The notes: generated by a model from the sequence alone, not told the origin. DNA of 64,000 nucleotides from Cyanobacteria bacterium SZAS LIN-3 (GCA_018266215.1 JAFEAV010000006.1:62001-126000); one strand, 5' to 3'. Numbered from the stretch's first letter, positions 26,239 to 35,526 are shown. Numbers and translations: made by a program.

Positions 26239-26292
26239 CCGGAGAGCTCAAACACGATAGCGACAAGGTCGCATTGTGCTTGGGCTCTCCGG
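26239..26292. other. Long imperfect stem-loop between convergent genes
   Basis: The outer stem CCGGAGAGC (26239-26247) pairs with GCTCTCCGG (26284-26292). Inside are TCAA/TTGG, CAC/GTG and a terminal GCGAC-aag-GTCGC hairpin, giving about 21 pairs in 54 nt. There is no U tract on either strand. It fills the space between the stop codons of the beta-repeat gene and the alkyltransferase-like gene. Confidence 0.6.
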
Positions 26293-26293
26293 C

Positions 26294-26644
26294 TTATAGG
26301 TCGTCTGCAAATTCTTTCCAGAGATATTTTGCCAGATCGACTTTGTCCTCGGCGTTAAACTTAACGCCTTCTCGCCGCAAAAGCTTCTTTTGTAAATCCG
26401 GCGGTATCTCGATGATCCGCCCGGTACTGATGCCGCCCTGGGCATTGATAACACGATGCCAGGGCACATTGCTCGAATCATAATCCGCCAGCTCACCCTT
26501 TTTCTTTTTCGGCAGAGCCTTGAGAGCCCAACCCACGCCCTGAGCACTGAGGCGGCCGCCCAATTTATGGGAAATCAAGCCGTAGGTAAGTACCCGGCCC
26601 TCGGGGATCTGGCGCACGATGTCGTAGACTTTCTTGTAAATCAC
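26294..26644 (-). CDS. Alkyltransferase-like protein (MGMT DNA-binding fold without the acceptor Cys)
   Basis: 116 residues with the MGMT/Ogt DNA-binding domain: YDIVRQIPEGRVLTYGLISHKLG, then GWALKALP and the active-site box. The box reads PWHRVI where true O6-alkylguanine transferases have PCHRVI, so the methyl-acceptor cysteine is Trp. This is the hallmark of ATL proteins, which bind alkylated guanine and steer it to nucleotide excision repair without transferring the group. The length matches ATL proteins. It stands alone, convergent with the gene at 25357. Confidence 0.9.
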   Translation of the reverse strand: MIYKKVYDIVRQIPEGRVLTYGLISHKLGGRLSAQGVGWALKALPKKKKGELADYDSSNVPWHRVINAQGGISTGRIIEIPPDLQKKLLRREGVKFNAEDKVDLAKYLWKEFADDL

Positions 26645-26707
26645 ATACCTAGTATAAGATATTCTTTGGTCTGAATATCAGATTGGATTTCACGGGAAAC
26701 AGGCACA

Positions 26708-27898
26708 ATGTCACGTCTAAAAACGTTCTTTTCTGTGTTCATCCCACTGGGATTTATTCTTGTGGTGATTTTCTGCTTCATGTATGTACCCAAGGAAGGC
26801 AAGCTCGGGTACAGGGAAGCCTTCCATAAAGCTCTGCAAGAAAATCACTATGACGAGGCCGAAAAAATCCTCAAACAAACTATCGACAGGATACAAATCG
26901 AAAGACCAGACAGCCCGGAGCTGGCGGCATGCCTGTCAGACCTCGGCTCGCTGTACAGCACTGAAAAGAAATATACCGAGGCGCAGGCAGCCTTCAAGCA
27001 CGCGCTGGAAATCGACGAGCGCGTCAATATCATCGACAACCACCTTCTGGCAAAACGCAACAATGATCTCGGCAATGCTCATTTCAACCAGGGAAACATC
27101 AGCGAAGCCGAATCCTGCTACCGTAAAGCAATAGAGAGGGAGGACGAGGCAGATCCGCCCGATGATGAGAGAATCATTACCTATTGCGGCAACCTGGCGA
27201 CGATCTACGACAGTCAGCACAAGCTGGTCGCCGAAGAAAAGCTATTGAACCGCATTCTGGCCATTAAAGAGAAGGAAGACAGCGAGGATGCTTCCGGCCT
27301 GGTGGAGTCGCTCTACAAAGTAGCCACCATTTACGTCAGACAGGGCCAGAATTCCAAAGCCGAATCCCTGCTCAAGCGCGCCGTCAGCCTGGTGGATAAA
27401 GTAAGCGCTGAAAAGAAACCGGTGGTGGCACTGAATATGATCGAATTAGCCATGCTTTCGGTCAAATTTAGCGAAAACGCCGAAGCGGAGAAAATGGCAG
27501 CCGACGCCCTCAAACTTGTGCAAAATTACAAAGGAAGCGACTTTGCCTTGCAGGGTCTGTGCCTAAACAATCTGGCTTCGGTCTATTCCAGCATTGAAAA
27601 ATACACGCAAGCGGAAGATTTATTGAAACAATCCCTGAAACTGCACGAGAATCACTTTGGTGCTAACAGCATGGAAGTGGCGATGTGCCTGAACAACATG
27701 GCGGGATTGAGCTACAAACAAGAAAAATACAACGAAGCGGAAGCCCTGGCCAAAAGGGCCATGCAAATTATCAATACTGCCGCAGCAAGTGGGGCGGAAA
27801 AAGCCGAGTGCCTGGAGCAATACGGACATATCTTGGAAAAGCTCGGGCGCAAAGCCGAGGCCGATCAATTGCTCAATCAGGCAAAAGCCATCAAGTAG
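26708..27898 (+). CDS. Membrane-anchored TPR protein
   Basis: 396 residues. An uncleaved-looking N-terminal hydrophobic anchor (VFIPLGFILVVIFCFMYVP) is followed by tetratricopeptide units over nearly the whole length, in the Kinesin-light-chain style with about 42-residue spacing: YTEAQAAFKHALEIDER, ISEAESCYRKAIERED, NSKAESLLKRAVSLVD, YTQAEDLLKQSLKLHEN and YNEAEALAKRAMQII. It is probably a protein-interaction scaffold on the outer face of the inner membrane. The last 8 bp overlap the end of the FrnE-like gene. Confidence 0.88.
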   Translation: MSRLKTFFSVFIPLGFILVVIFCFMYVPKEGKLGYREAFHKALQENHYDEAEKILKQTIDRIQIERPDSPELAACLSDLGSLYSTEKKYTEAQAAFKHALEIDERVNIIDNHLLAKRNNDLGNAHFNQGNISEAESCYRKAIEREDEADPPDDERIITYCGNLATIYDSQHKLVAEEKLLNRILAIKEKEDSEDASGLVESLYKVATIYVRQGQNSKAESLLKRAVSLVDKVSAEKKPVVALNMIELAMLSVKFSENAEAEKMAADALKLVQNYKGSDFALQGLCLNNLASVYSSIEKYTQAEDLLKQSLKLHENHFGANSMEVAMCLNNMAGLSYKQEKYNEAEALAKRAMQIINTAAASGAEKAECLEQYGHILEKLGRKAEADQLLNQAKAIK

Positions 27899-28550
27899 AA
27901 ACCATATTTAAATTTGCAGCCTGCTCTATGAGCCTCTTCAATTCAGTGGAAGCAATAGCACCGGAAGCGACAACTTCACCGTTGACGACAAATGTAGGCA
28001 CCGAATGAATGTTGAGTGATGCGGCATTCTCCAACTCGGCTTTGACTTCGCTGGTGCCCTCATTACCGGACAAGAAGGTCTCCACATCACCAGCAGCTAA
28101 GCCGGCTTCCAGAGCCGCTTTCACAAGCACATCATCGGAGCCGGGATCAAGACCATCGGTAAAATAATTGCGAAATAAAACTTCGGCCAGCTGGTGCTGC
28201 TTTCCTTTTTTATGGGCAAACCACAACAAACGGTGAGCCTTAAAAGTATTGGGCACGACTTTCATCGCCCCAAAATTAAACTGCAGCCCATCTGGATTAC
28301 CGGCGGCATTGAGCCTTTGTTCCATGACTGAAATATCGCTGCTGCCAAACTTAGCAGTCAAATAATCCTTGCGTCCCATGCCGCCTGCAGGCATCTTGGG
28401 ATTGAGTTCAAAGGCCCTCCAGATAACTTCCGGAGCAAGTGCCGGGTCAATCATAGCCAGCGCTTTATCAAGTCGGGCTTTGCCCACATAGCACCAGGGA
28501 CAGATTACATCCGAGTAAATTTCAACCCGCACTGCTTTGCTCTCAGCCAT
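27891..28550 (-). CDS. FrnE/DsbA-family thioredoxin-fold oxidoreductase
   Basis: 219 residues. The N-terminus VRVEIYSDVICPWCYVGKARLDKAL has the CPWC redox motif typical of the FrnE/2-hydroxychromene-isomerase branch of DsbA-like proteins. The middle is the helical insertion, and the cis-proline region reads NIHSVPTFVVNGEVVASGA, also diagnostic. No signal peptide is present, so it works in the cytoplasm, probably as a disulphide oxidoreductase or isomerase. Length is standard. AAGGGGG precedes ATG 28550. Confidence 0.9.
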   Translation of the reverse strand: MAESKAVRVEIYSDVICPWCYVGKARLDKALAMIDPALAPEVIWRAFELNPKMPAGGMGRKDYLTAKFGSSDISVMEQRLNAAGNPDGLQFNFGAMKVVPNTFKAHRLLWFAHKKGKQHQLAEVLFRNYFTDGLDPGSDDVLVKAALEAGLAAGDVETFLSGNEGTSEVKAELENAASLNIHSVPTFVVNGEVVASGAIASTELKRLIEQAANLNMVST

Positions 28551-28638
28551 TACGCCCCCTTAAAAGTACGATTGCGCCATTCGTGCCACAAATATTCCAC
28601 AATTGGCTGCTTAGATGGAAGTATGGCAGATGCCTCCT

Positions 28639-28848
28639 TCAGCTGGCCAGTCTTCTTTCATCCCGGGCCCTGCGCCAGGCGTCCAGTTGGATGGTCGCCT
28701 CTTCCTGAAGTCGCTCGGCCAGATCCAGCCGGCCCATATTTTCATACTTGCGACCGAGACGTTCAAAACGTTTCGCCATGGTGAAACAACATTCGCTGTA
28801 AATCACGTTGCAGTCTTCAAAGTTACCGTCATGCTTACTTTTCACCAT
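28639..28848 (-). CDS. Small helical hypothetical protein
   Basis: 69 residues from ATG 28848, which has a strong AGGGGGG just upstream; the frame is open to 28932. The protein is charged and helical (MAKRFERLGRKYENMGRLDLAERLQEEA...), like a short TPR-like or coiled helix pair, with three Cys near the start (EDCNVIYSECCF). No family is recognised. It is oriented like the FrnE-like gene, 88 bp upstream of it. Confidence 0.5.
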   Translation of the reverse strand: MVKSKHDGNFEDCNVIYSECCFTMAKRFERLGRKYENMGRLDLAERLQEEATIQLDAWRRARDERRLAS

Positions 28849-29353
28849 TACTCCCCCCTGTAAAAGAAGGTTTTGCTCAGCCATCCGGCTTACAGAATTA
28901 GAGACGCATCGACAGTCCCCCTGTTTCCGCATCGTTCGTAGCCGATCGACTGCAAAAAGACCCTTGAGTCATCTACCCCAGGACATTCCAGCAAAGAGAA
29001 AATATTGCCACCGCTGTTACATAAGGAAACCAACTCCTGGCGGTCAAAATTCGCCGTTTCGAGGCATGACACTACCAGTAGTATCACTATTCAGAAAAAT
29101 CTCGAGCCCATTTTTTGACACAGACGATGGCCCACCGGCCGCCCGGGGGATCAATTTAACAATTTATTAGTGCTTTGCCGCACAGGGATTGAACCTTGGC
29201 AGATTTGCCCCTACGCATGCGCTGCTGGCATTTTTCACCTTTTAGTAGCCTGCAATCAGGCCTCCGTCGATTGTCAAGAAGCGTGTTCATCGGGGGTTCA
29301 AATAAAGGCCGGGCGTTGTACGATCAGGTAGCGTATCTTAAGGAGTGGGAAGT
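28849..29353. other. Non-coding stretch upstream of pckG
   Basis: About 505 bp without a convincing gene; open frames here are short and on both strands. On the minus strand, near 29176-29230, a piece resembles the 3' half of a tRNA (a T-loop-like GGTTCAATCCC followed by TGTGCGGCA), but no 5' acceptor partner is found. Closer to pckG, GTTCAT and GTTCAA occur 11 bp apart around 29285-29300, possibly by chance. Confidence 0.5.
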
Positions 29354-31204
29354 ATGACAGCTACCGAGTCCGTCACCGGCAAAAGGTCTTCATCAGTGGA
29401 AGCCAGTTATCCAGTAAATCATCTGAAACTGATGGAGTGGGTTACAGAAGCAGCGGCTCTCTGTCAGCCTGACCGCGTCTACTGGTGTGACGGCAGTGAA
29501 GAAGAGTACAACCGTATCTGCCAGGAAATGGTCGATGCCGGCACGTTCATCCGCCTCAACGAAAAGAAACGCCCCAACAGCTATCTGGCCCGTTCCGCCC
29601 CCTCCGATGTCGCCAGAGTAGAAGACCGCACCTTCGTTTGCACCACGCGCAAAGAAGATTGCGGCCCAAACAATAACTGGATGGAGCCCGAAACAGCTCG
29701 CATCATCTTGAAGGACTTCTTCAAAAACTCCATGCGCGGACGCACCATGTACGTCGTACCGTTCAGCATGGGCCCGCTCGGCTCGCCTCTGGCGCAGATC
29801 GGTGTGGAAATCACCGACTCTCCTTATGTTGTCGTCAACATGAAGCACATGACCCGCATGGGCAAAGAAGTAGTGAAGGTCCTGGGCAAAGACGGCTCCT
29901 TCGTCCCCTGCTTCCACAGTGTCGGCCATCCTCTCCTCAATGGTGAAAAAGACGTGCCCTGGCCGTCTGACCCCGAACATAAATACATCTGTCATTTCCC
30001 CGAAACAAAAGAAATCTGGTCCTATGGTTCCGGATATGGTGGCAATGCCCTGCTCGGCAAAAAGTGCCTGGCACTGAGAATCGCCTCCACCATGGGCAGA
30101 AATGAAGGCTGGTTGGCCGAGCACATGCTCATCCTCGGCGTCAAATCACCGAGCGGTGAAAAAGCCTATGTGGCTGCCGCCTTCCCCAGCGCCTGCGGCA
30201 AAACCAATTTCGCCATGCTCATTCCCCCGCCCGCATTCAAGGGTTGGGAAGTAACCACGATAGGCGACGACATCGCCTGGATCCGCCCCGGTAAAGACGG
30301 CAAGTTCTATGCCATCAACCCCGAAGCCGGCTTCTTTGGCGTCGCGCCGGGCACATCGCCCAAGACCAATCCCAATGCCATCAAAACCCTGGAGAAGAAT
30401 TGCATCTTCACTAATGTGGCCATGACCCCCGACGGCGACGTCTGGTGGGAAGGTCTCACCGATGAGCCGCCGGCCGAACTCATAGACTGGCAGGGACGCA
30501 AGTGGACGCCGGACTGCGGTCGCAAAGCCGCCCATCCCAACAGCCGCTTCACCGTTTCCTCCACCCAGTGCCCTTCCCTTGACGACCAGTGGGACAACGT
30601 AGAGGGTGTTCCCATCAGCGCCTTCGTCTTCGGCGGACGCAGAGCTTCCTCCATTCCTCTGACCTTCCAGGCCTACAACTGGGACTTCGGCGTCTACATG
30701 GCCGCCACCCTGGGCTCGGAAACCACCGCCGCCGCAGCAGGCAAAGTCGGCGAAGTACGCCGCGATCCTATGGCCATGCTGCCATTCTGCGGTTATCACA
30801 TGGGCGATTACTTCGGTCACTGGGTGCAGATGGGCCACATGGTCTCCAATCCGCCCCGCGTATTCTGCGTCAACTGGTTCCGCACCGACGAAAACGGCAA
30901 GATCATCTGGCCGGGATTTGGCGAAAACATGCGCGTACTCAAATGGATCACCGACCGGGTACACGGCAAGGCCGGCGCCGCCCAGACCTTCCTTGGATTT
31001 ATGCCTCGCCATAAAGACATCGACTGGACCGGCATCACTGATTTCACCCCCGAGCAGTTTGAAGAATTGATGCACATAGATAAGGATCTCTGGCAGCAAG
31101 AACTGGATCACCACGGTGAACTCTTCGACCGCCTGAAAGAACGCATGCCGCGCGAGCTGATGCTCATCAATGAAATGCTTCATTTGAGTCTGGCCCGGGG
31201 CTAA
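29354..31204 (+). CDS. pckG: Phosphoenolpyruvate carboxykinase (GTP)
   Basis: 616 residues from ATG 29354, with AAGGAG 8 nt upstream; GTG 29345 in frame is less likely. The enzyme converts oxaloacetate plus GTP to PEP, CO2 and GDP in gluconeogenesis or the anaplerotic reverse. The GTP-type signature [12 protein letters not shown], which holds the mobile Cys and the P-loop, is near residue 279, followed by the kinase-2 block [15 protein letters not shown] and FFGVAPGTS. The guanine-site region [13 protein letters not shown] is also clear. Length is normal for the family (about 600). It is monocistronic and ends at an intrinsic terminator. Confidence 0.97.
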   Translation: MTATESVTGKRSSSVEASYPVNHLKLMEWVTEAAALCQPDRVYWCDGSEEEYNRICQEMVDAGTFIRLNEKKRPNSYLARSAPSDVARVEDRTFVCTTRKEDCGPNNNWMEPETARIILKDFFKNSMRGRTMYVVPFSMGPLGSPLAQIGVEITDSPYVVVNMKHMTRMGKEVVKVLGKDGSFVPCFHSVGHPLLNGEKDVPWPSDPEHKYICHFPETKEIWSYGSGYGGNALLGKKCLALRIASTMGRNEGWLAEHMLILGVKSPSGEKAYVAAAFPSACGKTNFAMLIPPPAFKGWEVTTIGDDIAWIRPGKDGKFYAINPEAGFFGVAPGTSPKTNPNAIKTLEKNCIFTNVAMTPDGDVWWEGLTDEPPAELIDWQGRKWTPDCGRKAAHPNSRFTVSSTQCPSLDDQWDNVEGVPISAFVFGGRRASSIPLTFQAYNWDFGVYMAATLGSETTAAAAGKVGEVRRDPMAMLPFCGYHMGDYFGHWVQMGHMVSNPPRVFCVNWFRTDENGKIIWPGFGENMRVLKWITDRVHGKAGAAQTFLGFMPRHKDIDWTGITDFTPEQFEELMHIDKDLWQQELDHHGELFDRLKERMPRELMLINEMLHLSLARG

Positions 31205-31228
31205 GCCTGCCAAAAGCACACAAATCAC

Positions 31229-31263
31229 AGCGGGGCTGCAATTAGCGGCCCCGCTTGTTTTTT
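31229..31263 (+). terminator. Intrinsic terminator of pckG
   Basis: AGCGGGGC (31229-31236) pairs with GCCCCGCT (31248-31255) around an 11-nt loop, followed by TGTTTTTT. It begins 25 nt after the pckG stop. Confidence 0.9.
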
Positions 31264-31270
31264 GGCGTTT

Positions 31271-31286
31271 TCACCGTCATGTCACA
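31271..31286 (+). promoter_or_regulatory. 11-bp direct repeat upstream of 31374
   Basis: TCAC at 31271-31274 and 31282-31285, in the context TTTCAC and TGTCAC, spaced 11 bp. A possible -10 (TATAAC, starting at 31296) lies about 10 bp downstream, the usual geometry for PhoB-type activation. Confidence 0.35.
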
Positions 31287-31373
31287 GTTGGCCAATATAA
31301 CTGATTCACCGGATCCCCCCGGCACGCTCACCTCCCCCTGGTTGAGCATTTTTCTTTATCTAAGGAGCACCCC

Positions 31374-32180
31374 ATGAGTATTTCCTACTCTCAACTGCCG
31401 TCGGCCTGGAGCATGCGCACATCCTGCGACAGCGCCGAGGAACAATGGCCGATATTGCAAGCATCGACACTTTTTGCAGCACTTACCACCGCCTTTGCCA
31501 TTCTATTTATTATGCCGATGGTTGTAGCCGCACCCGTCGGCATGATCTGCGGCCGCACATTCTGGTGTGGGGATCTCCTGGCAGTTCAGGCCTGGATACA
31601 ATCGGCACTACTCTGCGCCCTGTCGGCAGCCGGAGCGCTGGTGATTGGTGCCACCTGTCTGCGCATTTATATGATCTCCACCTTCGGCGCACCATACGAC
31701 TACGCCGAATTACAGGTAGATATCTCCCACGAAGAAACACGCAAAATGTGCCGGGCCTATTTGCGCGCCATGGCCGTGGACGAAATATTCAGCGTGGACC
31801 GCTCGGAGAAGCGTCAGATTGCACTGGTCAATGAGGGAAGATTCTCCCGAACATTCCTCGAGATTTCCACTATTGCCCTCGATAACGACCGCACCTGGAT
31901 AGTATTTCGCGCAGTCAGCAAGCTCAACGGCGCGGCCACATTGATGAGTTCTTTCTACAATGATTTTGGCTGCGCCAGCGACAATGTCAACCGGGCCTCC
32001 AAACTATTCAGTCCCTACGCCAGTCTCAAACAGCGTCAGGCACAGGGCTACAAACAGGGCCAGGCCATGCCCTCGGTGAGGATGGCGGATCTGGCACCAC
32101 CGCCCACAATGCGGCGCAAACAGCGCTACCAGCACGAAGTGACTGAATCGGACATGCGTCATTTGAAGGCCTGCGGCTAA
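31374..32180 (+). CDS. Two-helix membrane protein of unknown function
   Basis: 268 residues; AAGGAG precedes ATG 31374. Two transmembrane helices lie near 29-52 (ASTLFAALTTAFAILFIMPMVV) and 74-97 (ALLCALSAAGALVIGATCL), with a short loop containing two Cys. The C-terminal ~170 residues are soluble and presumably cytoplasmic, mixed alpha/beta then basic. No family is recognised. The gene sits between pckG and an alpha/beta hydrolase gene and has an 11-bp direct repeat upstream, like other genes of this region. Confidence 0.72.
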   Translation: MSISYSQLPSAWSMRTSCDSAEEQWPILQASTLFAALTTAFAILFIMPMVVAAPVGMICGRTFWCGDLLAVQAWIQSALLCALSAAGALVIGATCLRIYMISTFGAPYDYAELQVDISHEETRKMCRAYLRAMAVDEIFSVDRSEKRQIALVNEGRFSRTFLEISTIALDNDRTWIVFRAVSKLNGAATLMSSFYNDFGCASDNVNRASKLFSPYASLKQRQAQGYKQGQAMPSVRMADLAPPPTMRRKQRYQHEVTESDMRHLKACG

Positions 32181-32183
32181 ATG

Positions 32184-32199
32184 TTCATACCCTGGTCAT
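32184..32199 (+). promoter_or_regulatory. 11-bp direct repeat upstream of 32245
   Basis: TTCAT at 32184-32188 and GTCAT at 32195-32199 are 11 bp apart. TAATAT at 32210-32215, a good -10, starts 10 bp after the second half-site and forms the loop of a 6-bp inverted repeat (GCTGCC/GGCAGC). Confidence 0.35.
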
Positions 32200-32244
32200 G
32201 CCTGCTGCCTAATATGGCAGCATCGCATCGCCAGGGAGAAAGAC

Positions 32245-33381
32245 ATGCCCGAACTAGACTTTGAACAAAAGACCGTCACTGTATATGGAATTACCAACCG
32301 ACACCTGGCCGCGGACGGACAACATTTTGAAGACGGCGAACTGGAGGCCAGAAAAGACGATGTGCCGCACTACTACAAAGAAGTGGTACCGGTTCTCGGC
32401 CGGGGTCACGACTACAGAGCGACCGGCCCGGGCGAAATCAAAGTCATCGACAAAACCCAGTTTGACCGCGAAACCGGTGAAGCAGTCAAAAACTCCGGCG
32501 GTAGACTTGGTATTTTCATTCACGGCATTCGCAATGCCGTCGGCGAGCCGGGTCAGAAAGCGGCAGAATTGAGCGTCGACAGCGGTGAGACTTTTATCGT
32601 GGAAGACTGGGCTTCAACAAAGGAAATGCCGCCGCAATCGAGACTGAAAGATCTGCTCAATATAGCCAAACAGCAGTCGGCCGACTATCAATCATCGGCC
32701 CAGAGTCAGGAGATGATTAATGAAACCGCGGTTGATTTAATTGATCGCTTCGGTGCCAAAAACATTGATCTAGTGGCGCACAGCCGTGGTGGCATCAATC
32801 AGGCTCGACTGCTTGTGCATCTGCAAAACAAAGGGCAGGAGCCTGTGCACAGCGCCACCTTTGCCCACAGCGACGTTAATGCCGCGGATTTTGCCCACGC
32901 GATGCCGCATTTCTACCAGGCAACCAGGCACATCAATCTACTCTATAGCGGCTCGGACAGGGCCCTGCGAGTGTCGGCCATGCAAAAATACGGCCTGGCA
33001 AATCTGGATGATGGCTGCACCATTTCAGACAATAGCTGTCTGGGCAATGTCGGCGGCAACCATCAAATGCTGCAAAACGAAGCGCACAAGCTCGTCGGGC
33101 GCGGCTATTTTTTGTCCATGCCCGATGTCACAGACGGTCAGGACGCCAACGGCCATCTCATGACCAGTGCGCGGGTAGCCGAATTGCTTACCATCCCCGA
33201 TATCTGGGATTCCAGCGCCAATGAAATGAAAAACGGGCCGGTCTTTAAGGCCATTGAGCCGCCCGCGCCAACCACAAAAAATCCACCGCCGCCCCTGCCG
33301 CAGGAGCAAATCAAAAGAGATTTTGTCTCGGCCAGCCCTGAAGTAAAGATCTCTTTTGCGCCCCGGGAACCAAAAAGCTGA
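32245..33381 (+). CDS. Alpha/beta hydrolase-fold protein (DUF900-like)
   Basis: 378 residues; AGGGAG precedes ATG 32245. The core has an oxyanion strand LGIFIHGIRNAVG and a nucleophile elbow VAHSRGGINQARLL (AHSRGG), the arrangement of alpha/beta hydrolases of the DUF900 type. Later Asp and His candidates include HSDVNAADFAHA and GGNHQ. The C-terminal ~60 residues are Pro-rich. No signal peptide is visible, so the location is probably cytoplasmic. Substrate unknown. A short 7-bp hairpin without T run follows at 33387. Confidence 0.8.
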   Translation: MPELDFEQKTVTVYGITNRHLAADGQHFEDGELEARKDDVPHYYKEVVPVLGRGHDYRATGPGEIKVIDKTQFDRETGEAVKNSGGRLGIFIHGIRNAVGEPGQKAAELSVDSGETFIVEDWASTKEMPPQSRLKDLLNIAKQQSADYQSSAQSQEMINETAVDLIDRFGAKNIDLVAHSRGGINQARLLVHLQNKGQEPVHSATFAHSDVNAADFAHAMPHFYQATRHINLLYSGSDRALRVSAMQKYGLANLDDGCTISDNSCLGNVGGNHQMLQNEAHKLVGRGYFLSMPDVTDGQDANGHLMTSARVAELLTIPDIWDSSANEMKNGPVFKAIEPPAPTTKNPPPPLPQEQIKRDFVSASPEVKISFAPREPKS

Positions 33382-33386
33382 GTGTC

Positions 33387-33404
33387 TGTCGTTTTTGAAC
33401 GACA
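33387..33404. other. Short hairpin downstream of the hydrolase gene
   Basis: TGTCGTT (33387-33393) and AACGACA (33398-33404) form a 7-bp stem with a TTTG loop, 6 nt after the stop codon. No U tract follows; it may be a weak terminator or a processing stop. Confidence 0.35.
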
Positions 33405-33429
33405 ACTTCAGCGAGGCGTAAAAGAAAGT

Positions 33430-33840
33430 ATGAATAGTTCAAAAATGCTCATCACAGCCGCGATCCTTACAATCACGGCTCTGCCAACTCTGGCCCAGAA
33501 TGAGATCTCCAACAATCAGCCCATAACAAGAAGTCTTAGTGAAGAGGAAATCCGTATTGAAGCCAAGATGAAACTTGATTTCAAAAAAGGTCTCATTGAC
33601 TCCAACCAACTGGCCGCCATGCAAAGGGACTTTGACGGCATTCTTGTGAGGGAAGACAGTTTCAAGGCGCGGGGATTGACCGATGATGGCCGAAAGGCAA
33701 TCAATGAGGCCCTGGCACGGTTTGAAGAGAAACTGGACAAGGCAGCCGGTGTCGCCACCACAAGCGAAGCCAATAATGCCAGTGGAGAAAAAGCCGACCA
33801 GAATAATGCCGGTCTGGACAAAATGGAGCCGACAAAATAA
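33430..33840 (+). CDS. Small secreted hypothetical protein
   Basis: 136 residues from ATG 33430. A short signal peptide (MLITAAILTITALPTLA, cleavage before QNEIS) is followed by a charged helical protein with the pattern LDFKKGLIDSNQLAAMQRDFDGILVRED. No family is recognised. The C-terminal 40 residues are Ala/Asn/Lys-rich and probably disordered. It follows the hydrolase gene by 48 bp in the same direction and could be co-transcribed. Confidence 0.7.
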   Translation: MNSSKMLITAAILTITALPTLAQNEISNNQPITRSLSEEEIRIEAKMKLDFKKGLIDSNQLAAMQRDFDGILVREDSFKARGLTDDGRKAINEALARFEEKLDKAAGVATTSEANNASGEKADQNNAGLDKMEPTK

Positions 33841-33854
33841 GCGACTTTGAGCCG

Positions 33855-35009
33855 TCAGCTATCCAGGCTGCTTGTGGACACGCCGGACTGGCGCGCCAGA
33901 GTAGCCTGCATAGCGGCATTATTGGTGAAGGTTTCAGTATCGCGAATGATTGCCTGGGGCAGAAGCTGGGGCGAAAACACTTTCATTTCCGGCATTTTTT
34001 TAATGGCAGTGCCGACGGCGAGCAATTCGACTACACCGGAGCCCAATTCATACACATAGGTCTTGATCCCGACAACATCGTCAGCCCCGTAGGAGCTGGC
34101 CTCGTCCTCGATCAGAGTCAGCGCTTTCAGCCGGGCATGATAGATCATATTGGTTAACTCTTTGATTTCACCTCGGGTGAAACTTTTGAGCATGGCTTTG
34201 ATACCGCCGGCAACACCAACTGAAAATACTGAGGCCCCCAGGACAAGACGCACCGGACAGTAGCCCATGTGCACGACATTCCACATCTCCTCATTGGTCA
34301 AATCGCTGGTGACGGGATTATCTTTATAATGAGCCTGCAGGGCCGGGTGGTACGAGGCGGTACCGGTCATGACCATCTCCTGCACCCCGACAAGAGGCGC
34401 GATTGTGGTCTGGATGCCGAGCACGGCATTGGCGCCTACGTCCCTGGCCTCTTGAATAATGCGCTCCACAGCCAGATGCCTGGTGTGATTGAGCATATTG
34501 GAAAACTCCACCACCTCACCGGACTTCAGACTGCGCAAAAGCCCCATGATACCGCCACCGACACCGAGCCCATAGGCGACATTGCCAAAGACAAATTTTA
34601 TAGGCGTGAAGCCGCAGTCGAGTTGACAGTAAAGTTCCTGCCCGTTGGCCGAGGTGGAAAAGGGAACGTCAGACTCACTTTCATGTTCGCGGTGAATCGC
34701 CGAACCAATGGACAAATATTCGATGTTGGCTTCGTGAAAAATCAATTGATTTGTGACGCCGGTGACACCAGCCCCCGTGTGCCTGCGGGCTTCTTCCACC
34801 ATGCGCAGATAGGCCATCTCACGGCCTTCGCGAATTAACTCGGTCAACTGGTGGATCTCGCCACCGCCTATGGTTTTTAAACCCGATATTAAACTGCCGA
34901 CCAGACCAAGAGAAAACACACTGTTCCCGATAACAATATTACCCGGAGTGTAACCCTTCTCCTTGAGACAGTACATTTCATTGCCGGACAAACCAGTGAT
35001 AATAGGCAT
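33855..35009 (-). CDS. Triple YbjQ-domain (DUF74) protein
   Basis: 384 residues from ATG 35009; the frame continues to 35060 but without ribosome site. Three tandem copies of the YbjQ/DUF74 fold occupy the protein, each about 115-125 residues. Each copy has a block of the form G-[YF]-x-P-x-x-[IFL]-V-x-G-[NA]-x-x-[FY]-[SG]-[LV]-G, then GEIxxLTxxxxxxRxxAxxRMxxEA and an ASYGADDVVGI-like segment. YbjQ proteins usually have one domain and form pentamers; their role is uncertain, though metal binding has been proposed. The triplication suggests an intramolecular version of the oligomer. Confidence 0.85.
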   Translation of the reverse strand: MPIITGLSGNEMYCLKEKGYTPGNIVIGNSVFSLGLVGSLISGLKTIGGGEIHQLTELIREGREMAYLRMVEEARRHTGAGVTGVTNQLIFHEANIEYLSIGSAIHREHESESDVPFSTSANGQELYCQLDCGFTPIKFVFGNVAYGLGVGGGIMGLLRSLKSGEVVEFSNMLNHTRHLAVERIIQEARDVGANAVLGIQTTIAPLVGVQEMVMTGTASYHPALQAHYKDNPVTSDLTNEEMWNVVHMGYCPVRLVLGASVFSVGVAGGIKAMLKSFTRGEIKELTNMIYHARLKALTLIEDEASSYGADDVVGIKTYVYELGSGVVELLAVGTAIKKMPEMKVFSPQLLPQAIIRDTETFTNNAAMQATLARQSGVSTSSLDS

Positions 35010-35253
35010 GCTGCTAACCCCACAAGAAAGTGGCACGATTGTAGCACCGCAAGTTACCATCGATACTAAATTGCTCGGGCGTAATAATGATCACGCTTTC
35101 CATCGCTAGAAAATAGGACAGGCAGGACCTGAGAAGCAAATATATAGATAGAATATACATCCTGTCTGCGTTACAAATGCATCTCGTTTAAGCAATCTGG
35201 AGCATTCAACTGCTATTCTTCACAGCGTTCCGTGCAAAGAAAAGGAGGGAGTG

Positions 35254-35526
35254 ATGAAAAAATCAGTCACGACCGGCAAAGCAACCGCTGTAGCAGAAAA
35301 AGCAACCCCAGCACCAAAGACGGTGGCAAAGACCGCAGCCAAAAAGGAAGCTCAGGTTTCCCAATCAATGGTCATATCCGTTGCCCCTGAAGTTTGCGCA
35401 GAAAACCAGGCCGAAAAAATCGCCCAGCGCGCCTATCTCATCTGGGAAGCGAGCGGTTATCAACATGGCCATCATGAAGAGCACTGGCTGGAAGCTGAAA
35501 AGCAACTGGCAAAAGAGTCCAAGTAG
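35254..35526 (+). CDS. Small DUF2934-like protein with Lys/Ala-rich N-terminus
   Basis: 90 residues from ATG 35254, with AAGGAGG 5 nt upstream. The first ~45 residues are Lys/Ala/Thr-rich and probably disordered. The C-terminal 40 residues match DUF2934: EKIAQRAYLIWEASGYQHGHHEEHWLEAEKQL, where the Trp and HW-x-EAE pattern is typical. Function unknown; such proteins are common as small accessory ORFs in many bacteria. Confidence 0.8.
   Translation: MKKSVTTGKATAVAEKATPAPKTVAKTAAKKEAQVSQSMVISVAPEVCAENQAEKIAQRAYLIWEASGYQHGHHEEHWLEAEKQLAKESK

Noticed and set aside
29176-29230. tRNA-like 3' half on the minus strand (T-loop-like GGTTCAATCCC and TGTGCGGCA end)
   Set aside because: Only three of five T-stem pairs form, and no 5' acceptor matching TGCGGCA lies at tRNA distance; at most a remnant.
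30146-31228. 360-codon open frame on the minus strand
   Set aside because: It lies opposite the well-supported pckG gene and has no motif; its amino acids mirror the codon bias of pckG.
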